From a virus, in IMG/VR virus record IMGVR_UViG_3300046003_007892, positions 176,364-240,363 of that record: a stretch of DNA of 64,000 nucleotides, one strand, 5' to 3'. Positions 45,274 to 54,340 of the stretch are shown here, piece by piece; the stretch's first letter is position 1; each line of letters starts with the position of its first letter. Made by a program: the position numbers and the translations under genes. Below the pieces are notes generated by a model that saw nothing but the letters and a program-made list of their open reading frames with translations, did not search any database and was not told the DNA's origin.

Positions 45274-46002
45274 TCAGTCTTCGGGTTCTTCCCACCAATA
45301 GTATTTGACAGTCACAGAATCATTGAACCACGTCTGGCACTGAAGCTCGTTCAATGGGCCATCTTCGTGAACGCGGTCGAGGATGAAGTGACGGTGGATG
45401 CGGTCGCTGTCGTCGAGCGGAAGGAAAAGCCGATGGGGCTTGACGTCTATTTCGGTCTTGTCCCTGCTGGCCATATGGGCGTCGTCGAGCAGCGACCGCA
45501 CCTTGCCGATCACCATCTGGACGTTGTCGTCCCGATATTCTTCTCGGTATTGCTTGATCGCCAGCGTGAGGGCTCCGGCTGCGGTCTGGCGCATCATCAG
45601 GCCAATGACGAACAGCCAGAACTCCTGGCGGGGTGCCGAAAGGATTACGGCCGAGGAGACCCCTTGCGCGGTCTGGCCGATCTGGATGCCTCCTTGCGGC
45701 AACAGGACGTCGAGAGGACTTAGGGCCTGCACGTCCATGTCGAGCGAGCAGCCACCATACAGATAGAGGAAGAGATAGCGGGTTGCGAGGAGGCGTTCGT
45801 CATCGGTTTCGAGACCGTCGAAGGTCTCGACGAACCATGGAAATTCCGCCGCGACGAACGCGCGATTGTTGTGTGGCGCCCATAGACGGTAGGTGTATTT
45901 GGGGTGCAGGGCCTGCACGGTCTGGGACCAATAAGCGAGGCTTGCGGGTAGCTCGGTTTTGGTCTTCCAGGTCTGAAAGATGATTGAAGGAATGTTGCTC
46001 AC
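45274..46002 (-). CDS. GT32-type glycosyltransferase (DXD sugar-binding)
   Basis: 242 residues from GTG 46002. IIFQTWKTKTELP at the N-terminus and YLFLYLYGGCSLDMDV near residue 80 are the signature of the Gly_transf_sug/GT32 family, with the DxD metal site. Acceptor unknown. A TAGTAT box lies 6 nt upstream of GTG, suggesting a leaderless start, but the -35 is poor. Confidence 0.82.
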   Translation of the reverse strand: MSNIPSIIFQTWKTKTELPASLAYWSQTVQALHPKYTYRLWAPHNNRAFVAAEFPWFVETFDGLETDDERLLATRYLFLYLYGGCSLDMDVQALSPLDVLLPQGGIQIGQTAQGVSSAVILSAPRQEFWLFVIGLMMRQTAAGALTLAIKQYREEYRDDNVQMVIGKVRSLLDDAHMASRDKTEIDVKPHRLFLPLDDSDRIHRHFILDRVHEDGPLNELQCQTWFNDSVTVKYYWWEEPED

Positions 46003-46045
46003 TCCATCATACTATCTTAGACCGCAGCACGAATCCAAATAAATG

Positions 46046-46363
46046 CTACGCTTCGTCGTTGCCCTCAGAGAGCTTGAGCATCATGCAGAACCGTTCCCAG
46101 TCGGACTGCAAGGCGTGGTCGCGTTTGATCGCATCCATGAGGGTGTCGAAATCTTTCCCCATCTTGATGTATTTGCCCACCAGAGCCACGGCACCCGGAC
46201 CTCCATCGCTCGGCAGTTGAAGGCCTTTCGCCCGCAGAGCAATAATTGCGGCGCGGCCGATGTCAGCCAGCCCATCTAGGGCTTCGGCGCGGGCCCGATA
46301 GCCCTGTGCCTGAATGAGTTGAGCTTTGAGATCGGCGATGATTTGGTCGGCGGTATCAGCCAT
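46046..46363 (-). CDS. Small coiled-coil protein, family member 3
   Basis: 105 residues. The end KRDHALQSDWERFCMMLKL matches the C-terminal motif of the proteins at 15244 and 15537. Overlaps the upstream gene by 8 bp. Confidence 0.6.
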   Translation of the reverse strand: MADTADQIIADLKAQLIQAQGYRARAEALDGLADIGRAAIIALRAKGLQLPSDGGPGAVALVGKYIKMGKDFDTLMDAIKRDHALQSDWERFCMMLKLSEGNDEA

Positions 46364-46868
46364 TTGGTCCTTGGTTGGCTAGCATTCCGGCGAGGCTCTT
46401 CTCTGCATCCTGCTGTCGCTGGCGCATGAGGTCTTCGTGGGAATGGTAGCTCTGTTGGTTTTGAAGTTTCAGAGCCCGGCAGACGGGCTTGTAGCGGGTG
46501 ATCATGTCCATTTTGACGCCCGTATCGGTATTGAACAGGACGTCCATCCCCTGCCCGTGCAGGACCGTCTCGTCGCTTTTCTCCCAGTAGTCGAACGAAG
46601 AGAAATCAGAGCCGGTGTCGGCAATCAGGCATTTCGCGGCAGTCTCGGCGAACGCCGGACCAACCTCACCCATCTCAATCAAGTCGTCGAGGACGAAATC
46701 ATGCTGCTGGCTCGCATTGCCGGACCAGACGATGAGCTTCGACGGTCCAGCCCAGCCGCGAAGGTCGTGCTTCTTGACCAACTCGGTGAGTTCCCAATGC
46801 GAGGGGTTGACCCACAGCTTGGCGTCGGGGAGTTGGATGACCTGAACTTCGCGGATGATTTCTTTCAT
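46356..46868 (-). CDS. Late hypothetical protein
   Basis: 170 residues. Starts MKEIIREVQVIQ, with an IRE that could be a cleavage site but lacks MR. Trp-rich middle, Gln/Asp-rich C-terminus. No family recognised. Confidence 0.6.
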   Translation of the reverse strand: MKEIIREVQVIQLPDAKLWVNPSHWELTELVKKHDLRGWAGPSKLIVWSGNASQQHDFVLDDLIEMGEVGPAFAETAAKCLIADTGSDFSSFDYWEKSDETVLHGQGMDVLFNTDTGVKMDMITRYKPVCRALKLQNQQSYHSHEDLMRQRQQDAEKSLAGMLANQGPNG

Positions 46869-46872
46869 GGAA

Positions 46873-47343
46873 TTATTTAGCCACCGTGGTGATGATGGTC
46901 TCGGCCAGGGCTTCGATGCTGGACACCAGCGGGATGTCGAAACGGCGGCAAATGATCTGCACGTTCCCCCGACGATAGAAGCCCCTCGGGCAACAGACCA
47001 CGACCTTGCCCGAACGGGCGGTCAAACCCAGTTCAGCCATGGTGACCGGGGCCTGACTGCCGGGAGCGAAATAGAAGACGATGTAGGTCGCCGCATCCAA
47101 GGCGTCGAGTTCCCACTCGACCTGAGCCCGGAACACCGAGTCCGAGATGTCGTTGTCGAGGTCCGCGTTCCAGTTGTCGCGGCGCGGATTCAGGACCGTG
47201 ATGTCGTGCCCGGCGAACCGGCCCGTGATGTCGGCTTGCCAGTCCACGGCCCGCCCGTTGTCGATGCTGCCCGCGAGGAACACGCTCGCCTGTCCCTCGG
47301 GAAGGACGAGGGCGTGGGGTGGTTTGATGACGGTGAAGGGCAT
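46873..47343 (-). CDS. Nucleoside 2-deoxyribosyltransferase-like protein
   Basis: 156 residues. VFLAGSIDNGRAVDWQ near residue 21, VLNPRRDNWN near residue 49, VEWELDALDAATYIVFYFA and APVTMAELGL (candidate catalytic Glu) match the Nuc_deoxyrib_tr2 family. It may process nucleosides or NAD-like molecules. Confidence 0.8.
   Translation of the reverse strand: MPFTVIKPPHALVLPEGQASVFLAGSIDNGRAVDWQADITGRFAGHDITVLNPRRDNWNADLDNDISDSVFRAQVEWELDALDAATYIVFYFAPGSQAPVTMAELGLTARSGKVVVCCPRGFYRRGNVQIICRRFDIPLVSSIEALAETIITTVAK
46874..46879 (-). promoter_or_regulatory. T4-like late promoter (TAAATA)
   Basis: CTAAATA on the minus strand, 5 nt before ATG 46868; overlaps the stop codon of the upstream gene. Confidence 0.65.
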
Positions 47344-47882
47344 TAGTCGTCCTTGAGGGTCAGGCGGGCGGCAGTGAAAATGGAGCGGAACGCAGCCGGG
47401 TTTTCGAGGACGGGGCTGTGGAAATCATTGATATATTCTTTTTCGACAGTTCCCGTCTCGATTCCGTAGAGGGCCATCCAATAATGGAGGATTCGGGGGT
47501 CATGTTGGGTCAGTCGGATACCGGAGTGTTTCTCCAGTTCGGCCATGGCTTCGAAATAGAGCGGCAGTGTTGTGGGACCGAATGCAGCATGCTCGACCAC
47601 GTCCACGCCGCCATCAAAACGAGTCAACTGCGTGAATGGTTTCGGCACCGCCCCTTCGGGCGCACGAGCGTTTAGCCACGCCTCGAAACCCGCCTCGGCG
47701 CAACCGACATAGAACCGGACGAACATGGTGGTGTCGGGGTCCAGGGTGTCGGGTGTGCACCTGACTATCTTGCCGCCGATTTCGAGCTTGTGGTGACCAA
47801 AGCGGCGTTTGCCATGACGGAGCAAAGCAACGATCAGCCAGCGGAGATCGCGCACATCCTGGGGGTCTGCGGGGCTCATCAT
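47343..47882 (-). CDS. Hypothetical protein, paralogue of 47879-48373
   Basis: 179 residues; ATG in an ATGA overlap. The start (DLRWLIVALLRHGKRRFGHH) and the end (HYWMALYGIETG) match the neighbouring protein, showing tandem duplication. Function unknown. Confidence 0.6.
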   Translation of the reverse strand: MMSPADPQDVRDLRWLIVALLRHGKRRFGHHKLEIGGKIVRCTPDTLDPDTTMFVRFYVGCAEAGFEAWLNARAPEGAVPKPFTQLTRFDGGVDVVEHAAFGPTTLPLYFEAMAELEKHSGIRLTQHDPRILHYWMALYGIETGTVEKEYINDFHSPVLENPAAFRSIFTAARLTLKDD

Positions 47883-48373
47883 TTGTCTCCGAAGAGGAGT
47901 TTGGCCATCACGAGCGTCCTGATCAGTTCGTCCTCGCCCCACCGGACAGGCGGCCCGGCGACACCATAGAGGAGCAGCCAGTGCCCGAGGTAGCGGTCAT
48001 CATAATCGGTGATTTTCTGCTTTCGATATTCGGCGAAATCCTTCGCGGCCTCGCGAAACTGTGGAAGTTCGCTGTATTGCATGATGCGCGAGGGAATGCG
48101 GGGCGCGACCCTTACACCGTCGAAACGAACCAGGATTTGATCGCGATCTACGCGGCAATGTGCGGGGACCTCGTAGGCGACGCTGACCGACCAGATCGTT
48201 AGGCGATCTTTTTCACCAGAGAGCACCATCGTGGTTTCGCCCTTTCGGCCCGAAGGAGCCACGAGGATTTGCAGGCGAACCACGACGCCGGATATCCGTA
48301 GATGAAAGGTGTCGAGGCGGCGCCTCCCATTAAGGATGACGGCCAACATAAGGCTGCGGAGGTCGGCTCGCAT
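47879..48373 (-). CDS. Hypothetical protein, paralogue of 47343-47882
   Basis: 164 residues from ATG 48373 (GTG one codon earlier). DLRSLMLAVILNGRRRLDTF and GHWLLLYGVAG match the adjacent gene. Confidence 0.6.
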   Translation of the reverse strand: MRADLRSLMLAVILNGRRRLDTFHLRISGVVVRLQILVAPSGRKGETTMVLSGEKDRLTIWSVSVAYEVPAHCRVDRDQILVRFDGVRVAPRIPSRIMQYSELPQFREAAKDFAEYRKQKITDYDDRYLGHWLLLYGVAGPPVRWGEDELIRTLVMAKLLFGDK

Positions 48374-48771
48374 CACGCGGCCTCGTAGAGGTCGTCGGCC
48401 ACGATGGGGTGGCCAGACAGTTCGAGCAGACGGAGGAACCAGTCCATGAACACCGGCCCATGGTCGAGACTGTGTCCATCACGGCCAGATAGGTAGTGGG
48501 CGAGTTCGTGCAGGACCACGGCCTTGTTCGACCACTCGCGGATGTAAATCCGCAGCGTGTCGTGGGTGACCAGCCCGAGGACGTTGGCCGCCTCCGGGGA
48601 GGTCCGCAGGCAGCGAACCTTCGGCTGCTCATAGCCGAGGCGGTCGCACAGTTCGCGAATGACCACGCGCGCCGCGCCGATGTGGAGCGGCGACGGGAAG
48701 CGTCTGAACAAGACCGCTTCCTGCCATGCATACACGCGCTGGGACTCGGGGCACTCGACCGCGTAAGTCAC
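48373..48771 (-). CDS. SprT-like zinc metallopeptidase
   Basis: 132 residues from GTG 48771, overlapping the argS stop. HELAHYLSG near residue 88 is a full HExxH zinc site, and the following HSLDHGPVFMDWF offers the third ligand, as in SprT-like domains. Such domains cut DNA-protein crosslinks; its role here is unknown. Confidence 0.75.
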   Translation of the reverse strand: MTYAVECPESQRVYAWQEAVLFRRFPSPLHIGAARVVIRELCDRLGYEQPKVRCLRTSPEAANVLGLVTHDTLRIYIREWSNKAVVLHELAHYLSGRDGHSLDHGPVFMDWFLRLLELSGHPIVADDLYEAA

Positions 48772-50390
48772 ATCGCCTCCGGGACCTGGATGGTCAGGAG
48801 CCGCAGCGCGTAGTCGAGTTGGTGCTTAACCACCATGGTGAGATAGACCCGCGACGGGTCACCCAGCACGGTGGTGTGCGCGTAATAGGACGAGAACATC
48901 TGCGCGAGGTTGTAGGCATGATCGGCGATCATGTTCGGAGCCATCTTGTCACCGGCCGCCGCGATGATCTCGCGGAACCGATACAGGACCAGGGCGATGG
49001 CCTTTTCCTCCACCGTCGTGAGCTTCACGTCGAAGAACCGGAACCCATCGGGCATAGGGTCGGCCTTGCGCAGGATGGCGGCCATCCGAACGCTTTGATA
49101 GCAGAGATAGGGACCGGTCTTTCCCTCGAACGACAGGAAGCGGTCGAGGTCGAAGACATAGTTGGTCGAACGATGCGTCGAGAGATCGGCGAACTTGATG
49201 GCCGCCATCGCGATCAGTTCTGCCGTGATCGGGTCGGGGTTGCGCTCCAGGGCTTTCTCATAGGCGGCGTTGAGGAGATCGCCCAACTTAGGCGTTCCGC
49301 CGTCACGGGTCTTGAGAGGTTTGCCGTCCGGGCCGTTCACGGTGCCGAAGCCGACGTGGGTGAGTTTGACCTTGTCGGGCACGGTCTGGGCCACCTGCGC
49401 GACCTCGAAGAGTTGCTTGAAGTGCAGGGCCTGCCGTTGATCGACCACGTAGACGATCTCATCGGGGTCCCGAACCTTCCGGTCCTTGATGGTGGCGAGG
49501 TCGGTCGCAGCATAGAGGGCGGCGCCTTCGGAGTTGCGAAGGATGAGGGGCGTGTCGCCCGTGACCTTGACGATGATCGCACCATCGGACTCGACGGCGA
49601 TGCCCTGGTCGAGGAGTTCGTCGATCATGGGCTCCACCATGCCACCGACGCTGCTCTCGCCGTGCAGGGCGTCGAACGACACATCCAGCCGATTGATCTC
49701 CGGCAGGATGGCGGACTTGGTGAGTTCGACCAGCCGTTCCCAGATCGCGGTCGCGGCGGGTTGTTTGGTCTGAAGGCACATGACGGCTTTCTGCGCCGCC
49801 TTGCGGAAAGTCTCGTCGGCCTTCGCCCGTGCGCTGCACGCCGGATAAAGGGTTTCGAGATCGGCGAACGTCAGAGCGTCGAGGTCGATGCCGTCGATCT
49901 CGATGGCGGTGATCAGCAGGCCCATCTGGAGACCCCAGTCACCCCAGTGGATGTCGGAGATGACGTAGTTGTTCCGGGCCCGAAGGATGCGCTTGAGGCT
50001 CTCACCGATCAGCAGGGAGCGGAGGTGACCGACGTGCATCGGCTTGGCGATGTTGGGGCCGCCGTAGTCGAGAATGTAGGTCTTTCCGAACGTGGTCAGG
50101 CTCGGATTGGCCATCGCACGAATGACGTCCTCGACTGGAACCATGATGTTGATGTAGCCCGGCGCCACGGCCGAGAAGACGTAGTCGGACGGTGGAATCC
50201 CGGCGATGATTTTCTCCGCCAGTTCCAGCGGTTTCATCTTCATCTGTTTGGCGGCCCGAAGAGCCGCGACCGAAGTCAGGTCGGCGATCTCGGCCCGCTC
50301 GCTCCACTGGACATTCGCGGGGACGTCAACGCCAGCGGCTTGAAGGCCGCTGGCGAGCAGTTCGTTTACTTTGCTGAACAAATCCGACAT
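48768..50390 (-). CDS. argS: Arginyl-tRNA synthetase
   Basis: 540 residues, full length. PNIAKPMHVGHLRS near residue 112 is the HIGH motif of ArgRS; WGDWGLQMGLL and the C-terminal anticodon domain (QSVRMAAILRKA ... YAHTTVLGDP) follow. A KMSKS motif is degenerate (LKTRDGG), as is common in ArgRS. Charges tRNA-Arg. ATG 50390 lies 6 nt from a -10 box, so it is probably leaderless. Confidence 0.95.
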   Translation of the reverse strand: MSDLFSKVNELLASGLQAAGVDVPANVQWSERAEIADLTSVAALRAAKQMKMKPLELAEKIIAGIPPSDYVFSAVAPGYINIMVPVEDVIRAMANPSLTTFGKTYILDYGGPNIAKPMHVGHLRSLLIGESLKRILRARNNYVISDIHWGDWGLQMGLLITAIEIDGIDLDALTFADLETLYPACSARAKADETFRKAAQKAVMCLQTKQPAATAIWERLVELTKSAILPEINRLDVSFDALHGESSVGGMVEPMIDELLDQGIAVESDGAIIVKVTGDTPLILRNSEGAALYAATDLATIKDRKVRDPDEIVYVVDQRQALHFKQLFEVAQVAQTVPDKVKLTHVGFGTVNGPDGKPLKTRDGGTPKLGDLLNAAYEKALERNPDPITAELIAMAAIKFADLSTHRSTNYVFDLDRFLSFEGKTGPYLCYQSVRMAAILRKADPMPDGFRFFDVKLTTVEEKAIALVLYRFREIIAAAGDKMAPNMIADHAYNLAQMFSSYYAHTTVLGDPSRVYLTMVVKHQLDYALRLLTIQVPEAM

Positions 50391-50396
50391 CACATC

Positions 50397-50424
50397 CCTA
50401 TACCACGGTCAGTGGTGTTGTCGA
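50397..50424 (-). promoter_or_regulatory. argS promoter giving a leaderless mRNA
   Basis: TCGACA, 16-bp spacer, TATAGG, 6 nt to ATG 50390 on the minus strand. Confidence 0.6.
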
Positions 50425-50437
50425 TGATTTTTTGGGT

Positions 50438-50893
50438 TTACGAAACCTTGTTGGTCTTCGCCAGACCGTAGAGGTAGCAGCCCCGCATCTGGTCGGCCAG
50501 TTCGGCGTAGGCGGCGAGGCGTTCCTGTTCGAGCAGGTTCGAGGTGACCGACGTCGAACGCTTCGGCGACTTGGCCATCTGGACGATGCGGTCCTGCATG
50601 TTCTTGCGGACGTATTCGAAATAGGCCGTCGAGTCGGCGATGCCGGACTCGACCGTCCCGCCAGCGGCGACCGCAGCGATATTGTCGCGGGTCATGATGG
50701 CCGACTTCAGGAAATCGTTGACGATGTCGAGCTTAGCGGCAGCTTCGAAGAGCTTGCCGCTCCATTCCAGCGTGCGCATCGGGGATTCGACGAGTTCCAT
50801 CGCGCCCAGCTTGATGGCCTGCTTGGAGGCGTCACGCATGGTTTCCAGGTGAGCGATGAAAAGGTCGAGATCGATTTGATCGGCTTCAAACAT
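50438..50893 (-). CDS. Helical hypothetical protein
   Basis: 151 residues, almost entirely helical, no Trp. Shine-Dalgarno GGAGAAA and an own promoter. No family recognised. Confidence 0.7.
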   Translation of the reverse strand: MFEADQIDLDLFIAHLETMRDASKQAIKLGAMELVESPMRTLEWSGKLFEAAAKLDIVNDFLKSAIMTRDNIAAVAAGGTVESGIADSTAYFEYVRKNMQDRIVQMAKSPKRSTSVTSNLLEQERLAAYAELADQMRGCYLYGLAKTNKVS

Positions 50894-50920
50894 GGTGTTT
50901 CTCCTCAGTTCCTAGAGCCG

Positions 50921-50948
50921 AAGATACACCACGTCAGTTTCTTGTCAA
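50921..50948 (-). promoter_or_regulatory. Sigma70-like promoter
   Basis: TTGACA, 16-bp spacer, TATCTT on the minus strand, in the recurring CTTGACAAG context. Confidence 0.75.
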
Positions 50949-53236
50949 GTAAATGATTGCTCTTTTTCGCGCTTCTTCGATTTCGCACGAGCGGAGGACT
51001 TGGCGAACGTCATTCCGTCCACGAACTTGATGCGGTATTTGGAATGCAGATCGTTTTCCTCAATGAGGCGGTCCACAATCGCCATGGCCTCGAAGCTATA
51101 CCGGTAGCGGCTCACCAGCATGGAATTCAAGGTTCCGTCTTTCCACGCCCCGTAGTGGGCTTCAACGTCTTTGTCCCGAAGGAGCAAGAGACTGGAGCCA
51201 CGCGGAATTTTCAGGGACGGGGAGTTGACCAGCCATTCGGATTCATCGTTGAAAACTTTCGAGAGTCTCGCGAGCGCGTCCACCAGAGCGACCTGAATGT
51301 CTTCGACGCGCAGTTCGGTCTCGAAGTCCTGCGTGGACCAGTTGTTCCACTCTTTTGCCGCCGCCAGGAGGCTCTGGTAGAGGGCCTGGGAGAACTCCTG
51401 CGGGCTGTTCGGGCGGAAGCCCAAACGGTCGAACTCGTCTCCGGCCTTCCAGCCCAGATTGTTGTATTCGATGGCGTGGGCGACGTTGGGGTTGATCGAT
51501 TTCATGGTCGGCGTCATGTAACCGACGATGTTGTTGATCATGCCCGTGCGACCAAGCTTGGTCTCGGGGTCCTTCGCCCAGATGCGATAGATGGCGCGGA
51601 GGTTGTCGGCGCAGAGATAGTTGGGGTCATCGTAGGCGACCTTCTCGATCTTGTTAGCAGCGAACACAGCCTTGGGGTCCATGACGAGGCAGCAGTTGCC
51701 CGACGTATGGAAGAAGTTGAGCATGATCTGACGGCTGTCCGAGATGCCCTTGACGCCGTGGAGTTCCATGTTGGCGATGTCTTGAAGAGCCCGCATGCTT
51801 TGCTCGTGTTCGCGGTCGCTGGTCGGCAGGCGAGTGACGAGCCAGAACTTGGTCGGGTCGGTATTTTCGACCAAAGTCTTCTGACTTTCTTCGACCTCTT
51901 CTCGTCCGCGAATCATGCGCAGGAAAGAGGTGGTCTTCATCATTCTCTCAAGGCCCTGGCCCGAGGCCGTGAGGGCGTATCCTTCGAAGTTGATCAGCGA
52001 GCCGCCGCGCCAGTCGGTCCCTGCAATGTGGGGCTCGTGTGAGACGGGGAGGAAGATGTGGAAGCGGGTCGGGTAGTGATCATACGAAATCCCCAGTGCC
52101 TTCATGACGTTGAGGTGGATGTCCGCAGACGCTTGCCACACATAGGTGTTCTCGCCATCCGATACGCCTCGGAGATCGTCGCCTCGGTCCATCATGGCCA
52201 GCACTTCCGCCTTGCGGGGGTTCACGGTCACCTTGACGCCTTCGGCCCATTCGATGCGGCCTTCTGAGAGGTAGCCAGGACGCTTGCCTCCCAGCATGCA
52301 GATTTGCTCGCTCGCGCCTTCCTGGCGGGCTAGAGCGGTATAGAAGGCCGGGTTGGCGATGAAGGTGCCTTCGCCGCCGTAGATGGCCTCGGGGAGCATT
52401 GAGAGGGTCTCGTCGAGGAGGGTCGGACCCAGGAGTTCGGGAACCACCATACCGGAGCATCGGGCGAGATCGGCCGTCTCCGGGGTGACGTAGCCCCAGA
52501 GGGGGAGTTGCTGACTGGCGGTCTCGAACCCACGGAGGACCATCTCGGGCTTACCAACGGCGGCCATAACCTTGAACATCCCGCTGCCCTGCATGCGGGT
52601 CGCGAGGTATCCGGTCTTGTCGCCGTAGAAAGTCCAGTTGCGGGCTCGGCTCTCGAACTTGGCAGCCGTCCAGTCACCGAACACCCGATGGGCTTCCTTG
52701 ACCCCGATGGCGTTCGGGCCCGACGACGCACCTTCGAGGATGGCGTTCGTGCGCAGCTTTTTCTCTTTGGTCTTGTGCTTGCCCGTGGAGGGTTCGGCGA
52801 AAATCTCTGGCCCGAGCAGGATTTTGCCCCGGTAGGGTTCGATGCTTTCGATGTCGAGCTTGGAGCCGTTGTAGGTGATCGTGACGTGCGAGTTGTAGTC
52901 ATCAAACTTCCACGCGGCGCCGTGATCGAGAAAATCCTGCCAACGGGAGTTGAGGTGATCGTTCTGGATGGTGAGCACAATCGCGCCGCCATCGAACTCA
53001 ACGATCTCGCGCTTGTCTGCGTTCTTGACGCTAACTTCTTCTTTGCCCTTGCCGCATTCAGACCAGACTACTGGGTCCGCCGAATGGCAAACAGTGACGT
53101 GGAGGTTGGACATGACAGTCCTCATACCCTGCTCTTCTGCCCACTCTTCAATATCGGCAATGTTCAACACTTTCCTCTTTACATAAAGGGGTCGTGCTTT
53201 TGCTAGTTTCGAGGAGGCAAGTTCATCTAGTCGCAT
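50945..53236 (-). CDS. Large candidate head-packaged protein with 2H phosphoesterase-like domain
   Basis: 763 residues from ATG 53236 (a longer in-frame ORF would cross the late promoter). The start MRLDELAS gives an LDE site. Residues ~40-125 contain two H-x-T motifs, LHVTVCHS and SHVTITYN, the signature of the 2H phosphoesterase superfamily (cyclic phosphate hydrolysis; includes anti-CBASS Acb1-type enzymes). Around residue 345, VNPRKAEVLAM ... LRGVSDGENTYVWQAS is the NP/RG/YVW domain of the other head candidates. The remaining ~400 residues are unassigned. Basic C-terminal tail. Confidence 0.7.
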   Translation of the reverse strand: MRLDELASSKLAKARPLYVKRKVLNIADIEEWAEEQGMRTVMSNLHVTVCHSADPVVWSECGKGKEEVSVKNADKREIVEFDGGAIVLTIQNDHLNSRWQDFLDHGAAWKFDDYNSHVTITYNGSKLDIESIEPYRGKILLGPEIFAEPSTGKHKTKEKKLRTNAILEGASSGPNAIGVKEAHRVFGDWTAAKFESRARNWTFYGDKTGYLATRMQGSGMFKVMAAVGKPEMVLRGFETASQQLPLWGYVTPETADLARCSGMVVPELLGPTLLDETLSMLPEAIYGGEGTFIANPAFYTALARQEGASEQICMLGGKRPGYLSEGRIEWAEGVKVTVNPRKAEVLAMMDRGDDLRGVSDGENTYVWQASADIHLNVMKALGISYDHYPTRFHIFLPVSHEPHIAGTDWRGGSLINFEGYALTASGQGLERMMKTTSFLRMIRGREEVEESQKTLVENTDPTKFWLVTRLPTSDREHEQSMRALQDIANMELHGVKGISDSRQIMLNFFHTSGNCCLVMDPKAVFAANKIEKVAYDDPNYLCADNLRAIYRIWAKDPETKLGRTGMINNIVGYMTPTMKSINPNVAHAIEYNNLGWKAGDEFDRLGFRPNSPQEFSQALYQSLLAAAKEWNNWSTQDFETELRVEDIQVALVDALARLSKVFNDESEWLVNSPSLKIPRGSSLLLLRDKDVEAHYGAWKDGTLNSMLVSRYRYSFEAMAIVDRLIEENDLHSKYRIKFVDGMTFAKSSARAKSKKREKEQSFT

Positions 53237-53261
53237 TGGTTCCACTATACAGGGGTCGGGG

Positions 53262-53267
53262 TATTTA
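53262..53267 (-). promoter_or_regulatory. T4-like late promoter (ATAAATA)
   Basis: CATAAATA on the minus strand, 25 nt before ATG 53236. Confidence 0.7.
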
Positions 53268-53330
53268 TGACCAATTACCTGTGGGATATTTTGGTTGACC
53301 AAAGCCCGCCATTGCTGCATATGCGGGCCA

Positions 53331-53648
53331 ATGCGCCCCATATTTCTCGACGACATCCGCGTGCCGCGATCATCTCCGCCATCGGGCTGGTGGGTGGTCC
53401 TCCGCGATGCTCAGATGACGAAGGACTACATCCTCGAACACGGATGCCCGGACCACATCTCGTTCGACCATGACCTCGGAGACCCTAAGGCCGAGACCGG
53501 CTATGACGTGGCGAAATGGCTCGTCGAGATGGACCTCGATAAGCCCGGCTTCCTCCCAGAGAATTTCACGTTCGCCGTCCACAGCGCGAACCCCGTGGGC
53601 GCCAAGAACATCCGCGAATATCTGACCGCCTACCTGGGTGTCCGATGA
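53331..53648 (+). CDS. Cyclic-phosphate processing receiver-domain protein
   Basis: 105 residues. FLDDIRVPRS at residues 5-14, SFDHDLGD near residue 44 and AVHSANPVGA near residue 82 match the stand-alone receiver-like cPPR domain predicted to act on cyclic phosphates in RNA or nucleotide repair. Divergent from the 2H phosphoesterase gene. Start ATG 53331 chosen because homologues open just before FLDD. Confidence 0.8.
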   Translation: MRPIFLDDIRVPRSSPPSGWWVVLRDAQMTKDYILEHGCPDHISFDHDLGDPKAETGYDVAKWLVEMDLDKPGFLPENFTFAVHSANPVGAKNIREYLTAYLGVR

Positions 53649-53959
53649 GCGATCAAATCCGAGATTTCAGAACCAACTCGGAAATGCCGTGGTATCTCTT
53701 CTCCGAGCATGAGCCGGAGATCGGGCAAATGATCTGGATACTCGTCGAGGAGGATACCTGCGACGACGAGTCCTATCCCGACATCCGCAAAGTGGTCGCG
53801 AAGATCATCTCCGACGAGAACGGCGATCACTGGGTCTTCGAACTCCTGGACTGGGACGTAGACATCGACGGTCCCGGCCACCGGGGCGCGGGCTATCTCA
53901 ATGGCAACTGGCACACCGTCAAGGCATGGCGGGCAATGACCATCACGGGTGACGTATGA
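53645..53959 (+). CDS. Hypothetical acidic protein
   Basis: 104 residues, ATGA overlaps on both sides; Trp/Asp-rich strand segments (HWVFELLDWDVDID). No family recognised. Confidence 0.65.
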   Translation: MSDQIRDFRTNSEMPWYLFSEHEPEIGQMIWILVEEDTCDDESYPDIRKVVAKIISDENGDHWVFELLDWDVDIDGPGHRGAGYLNGNWHTVKAWRAMTITGDV

Positions 53960-54339
53960 CGCAATATTCGGGACGAACCACCGCCTCTGTGCACAAGTTC
54001 GATGACTGGGCCGAAAAGGACGTCAGCGGCGTCGCACCGGCAATTCGCCAAATCTATCTGTTCGAAGTTCAGTGGAGCGATTGCCCGGTGGAAGTCGAAA
54101 CAGAAGTCAAGAAGCTCTGGCGATGGCAAGAACTCGGCAACGATTTCTATTATTTCTCGTGGGACCGCGACGCCGACGCCTACATTGGCGAAGACGAACT
54201 CCGCGACGGCGGGAGGACGGCGAACCCTATCGGGGGCGTGATCGGCGAAGACTCAAAACTTCACCTCGTCTTCCCGATGATCGACGAGTACCTGATGAGC
54301 AAGGGCGTCGAGAAATGCCTCATTCACTGGTGGTGGTAA
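53956..54339 (+). CDS. Hypothetical acidic protein
   Basis: 127 residues with a Trp-rich end (CLIHWWW). Co-transcribed with its neighbours. No family recognised. Confidence 0.6.
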   Translation: MTQYSGRTTASVHKFDDWAEKDVSGVAPAIRQIYLFEVQWSDCPVEVETEVKKLWRWQELGNDFYYFSWDRDADAYIGEDELRDGGRTANPIGGVIGEDSKLHLVFPMIDEYLMSKGVEKCLIHWWW

Positions 54340-54340
54340 G

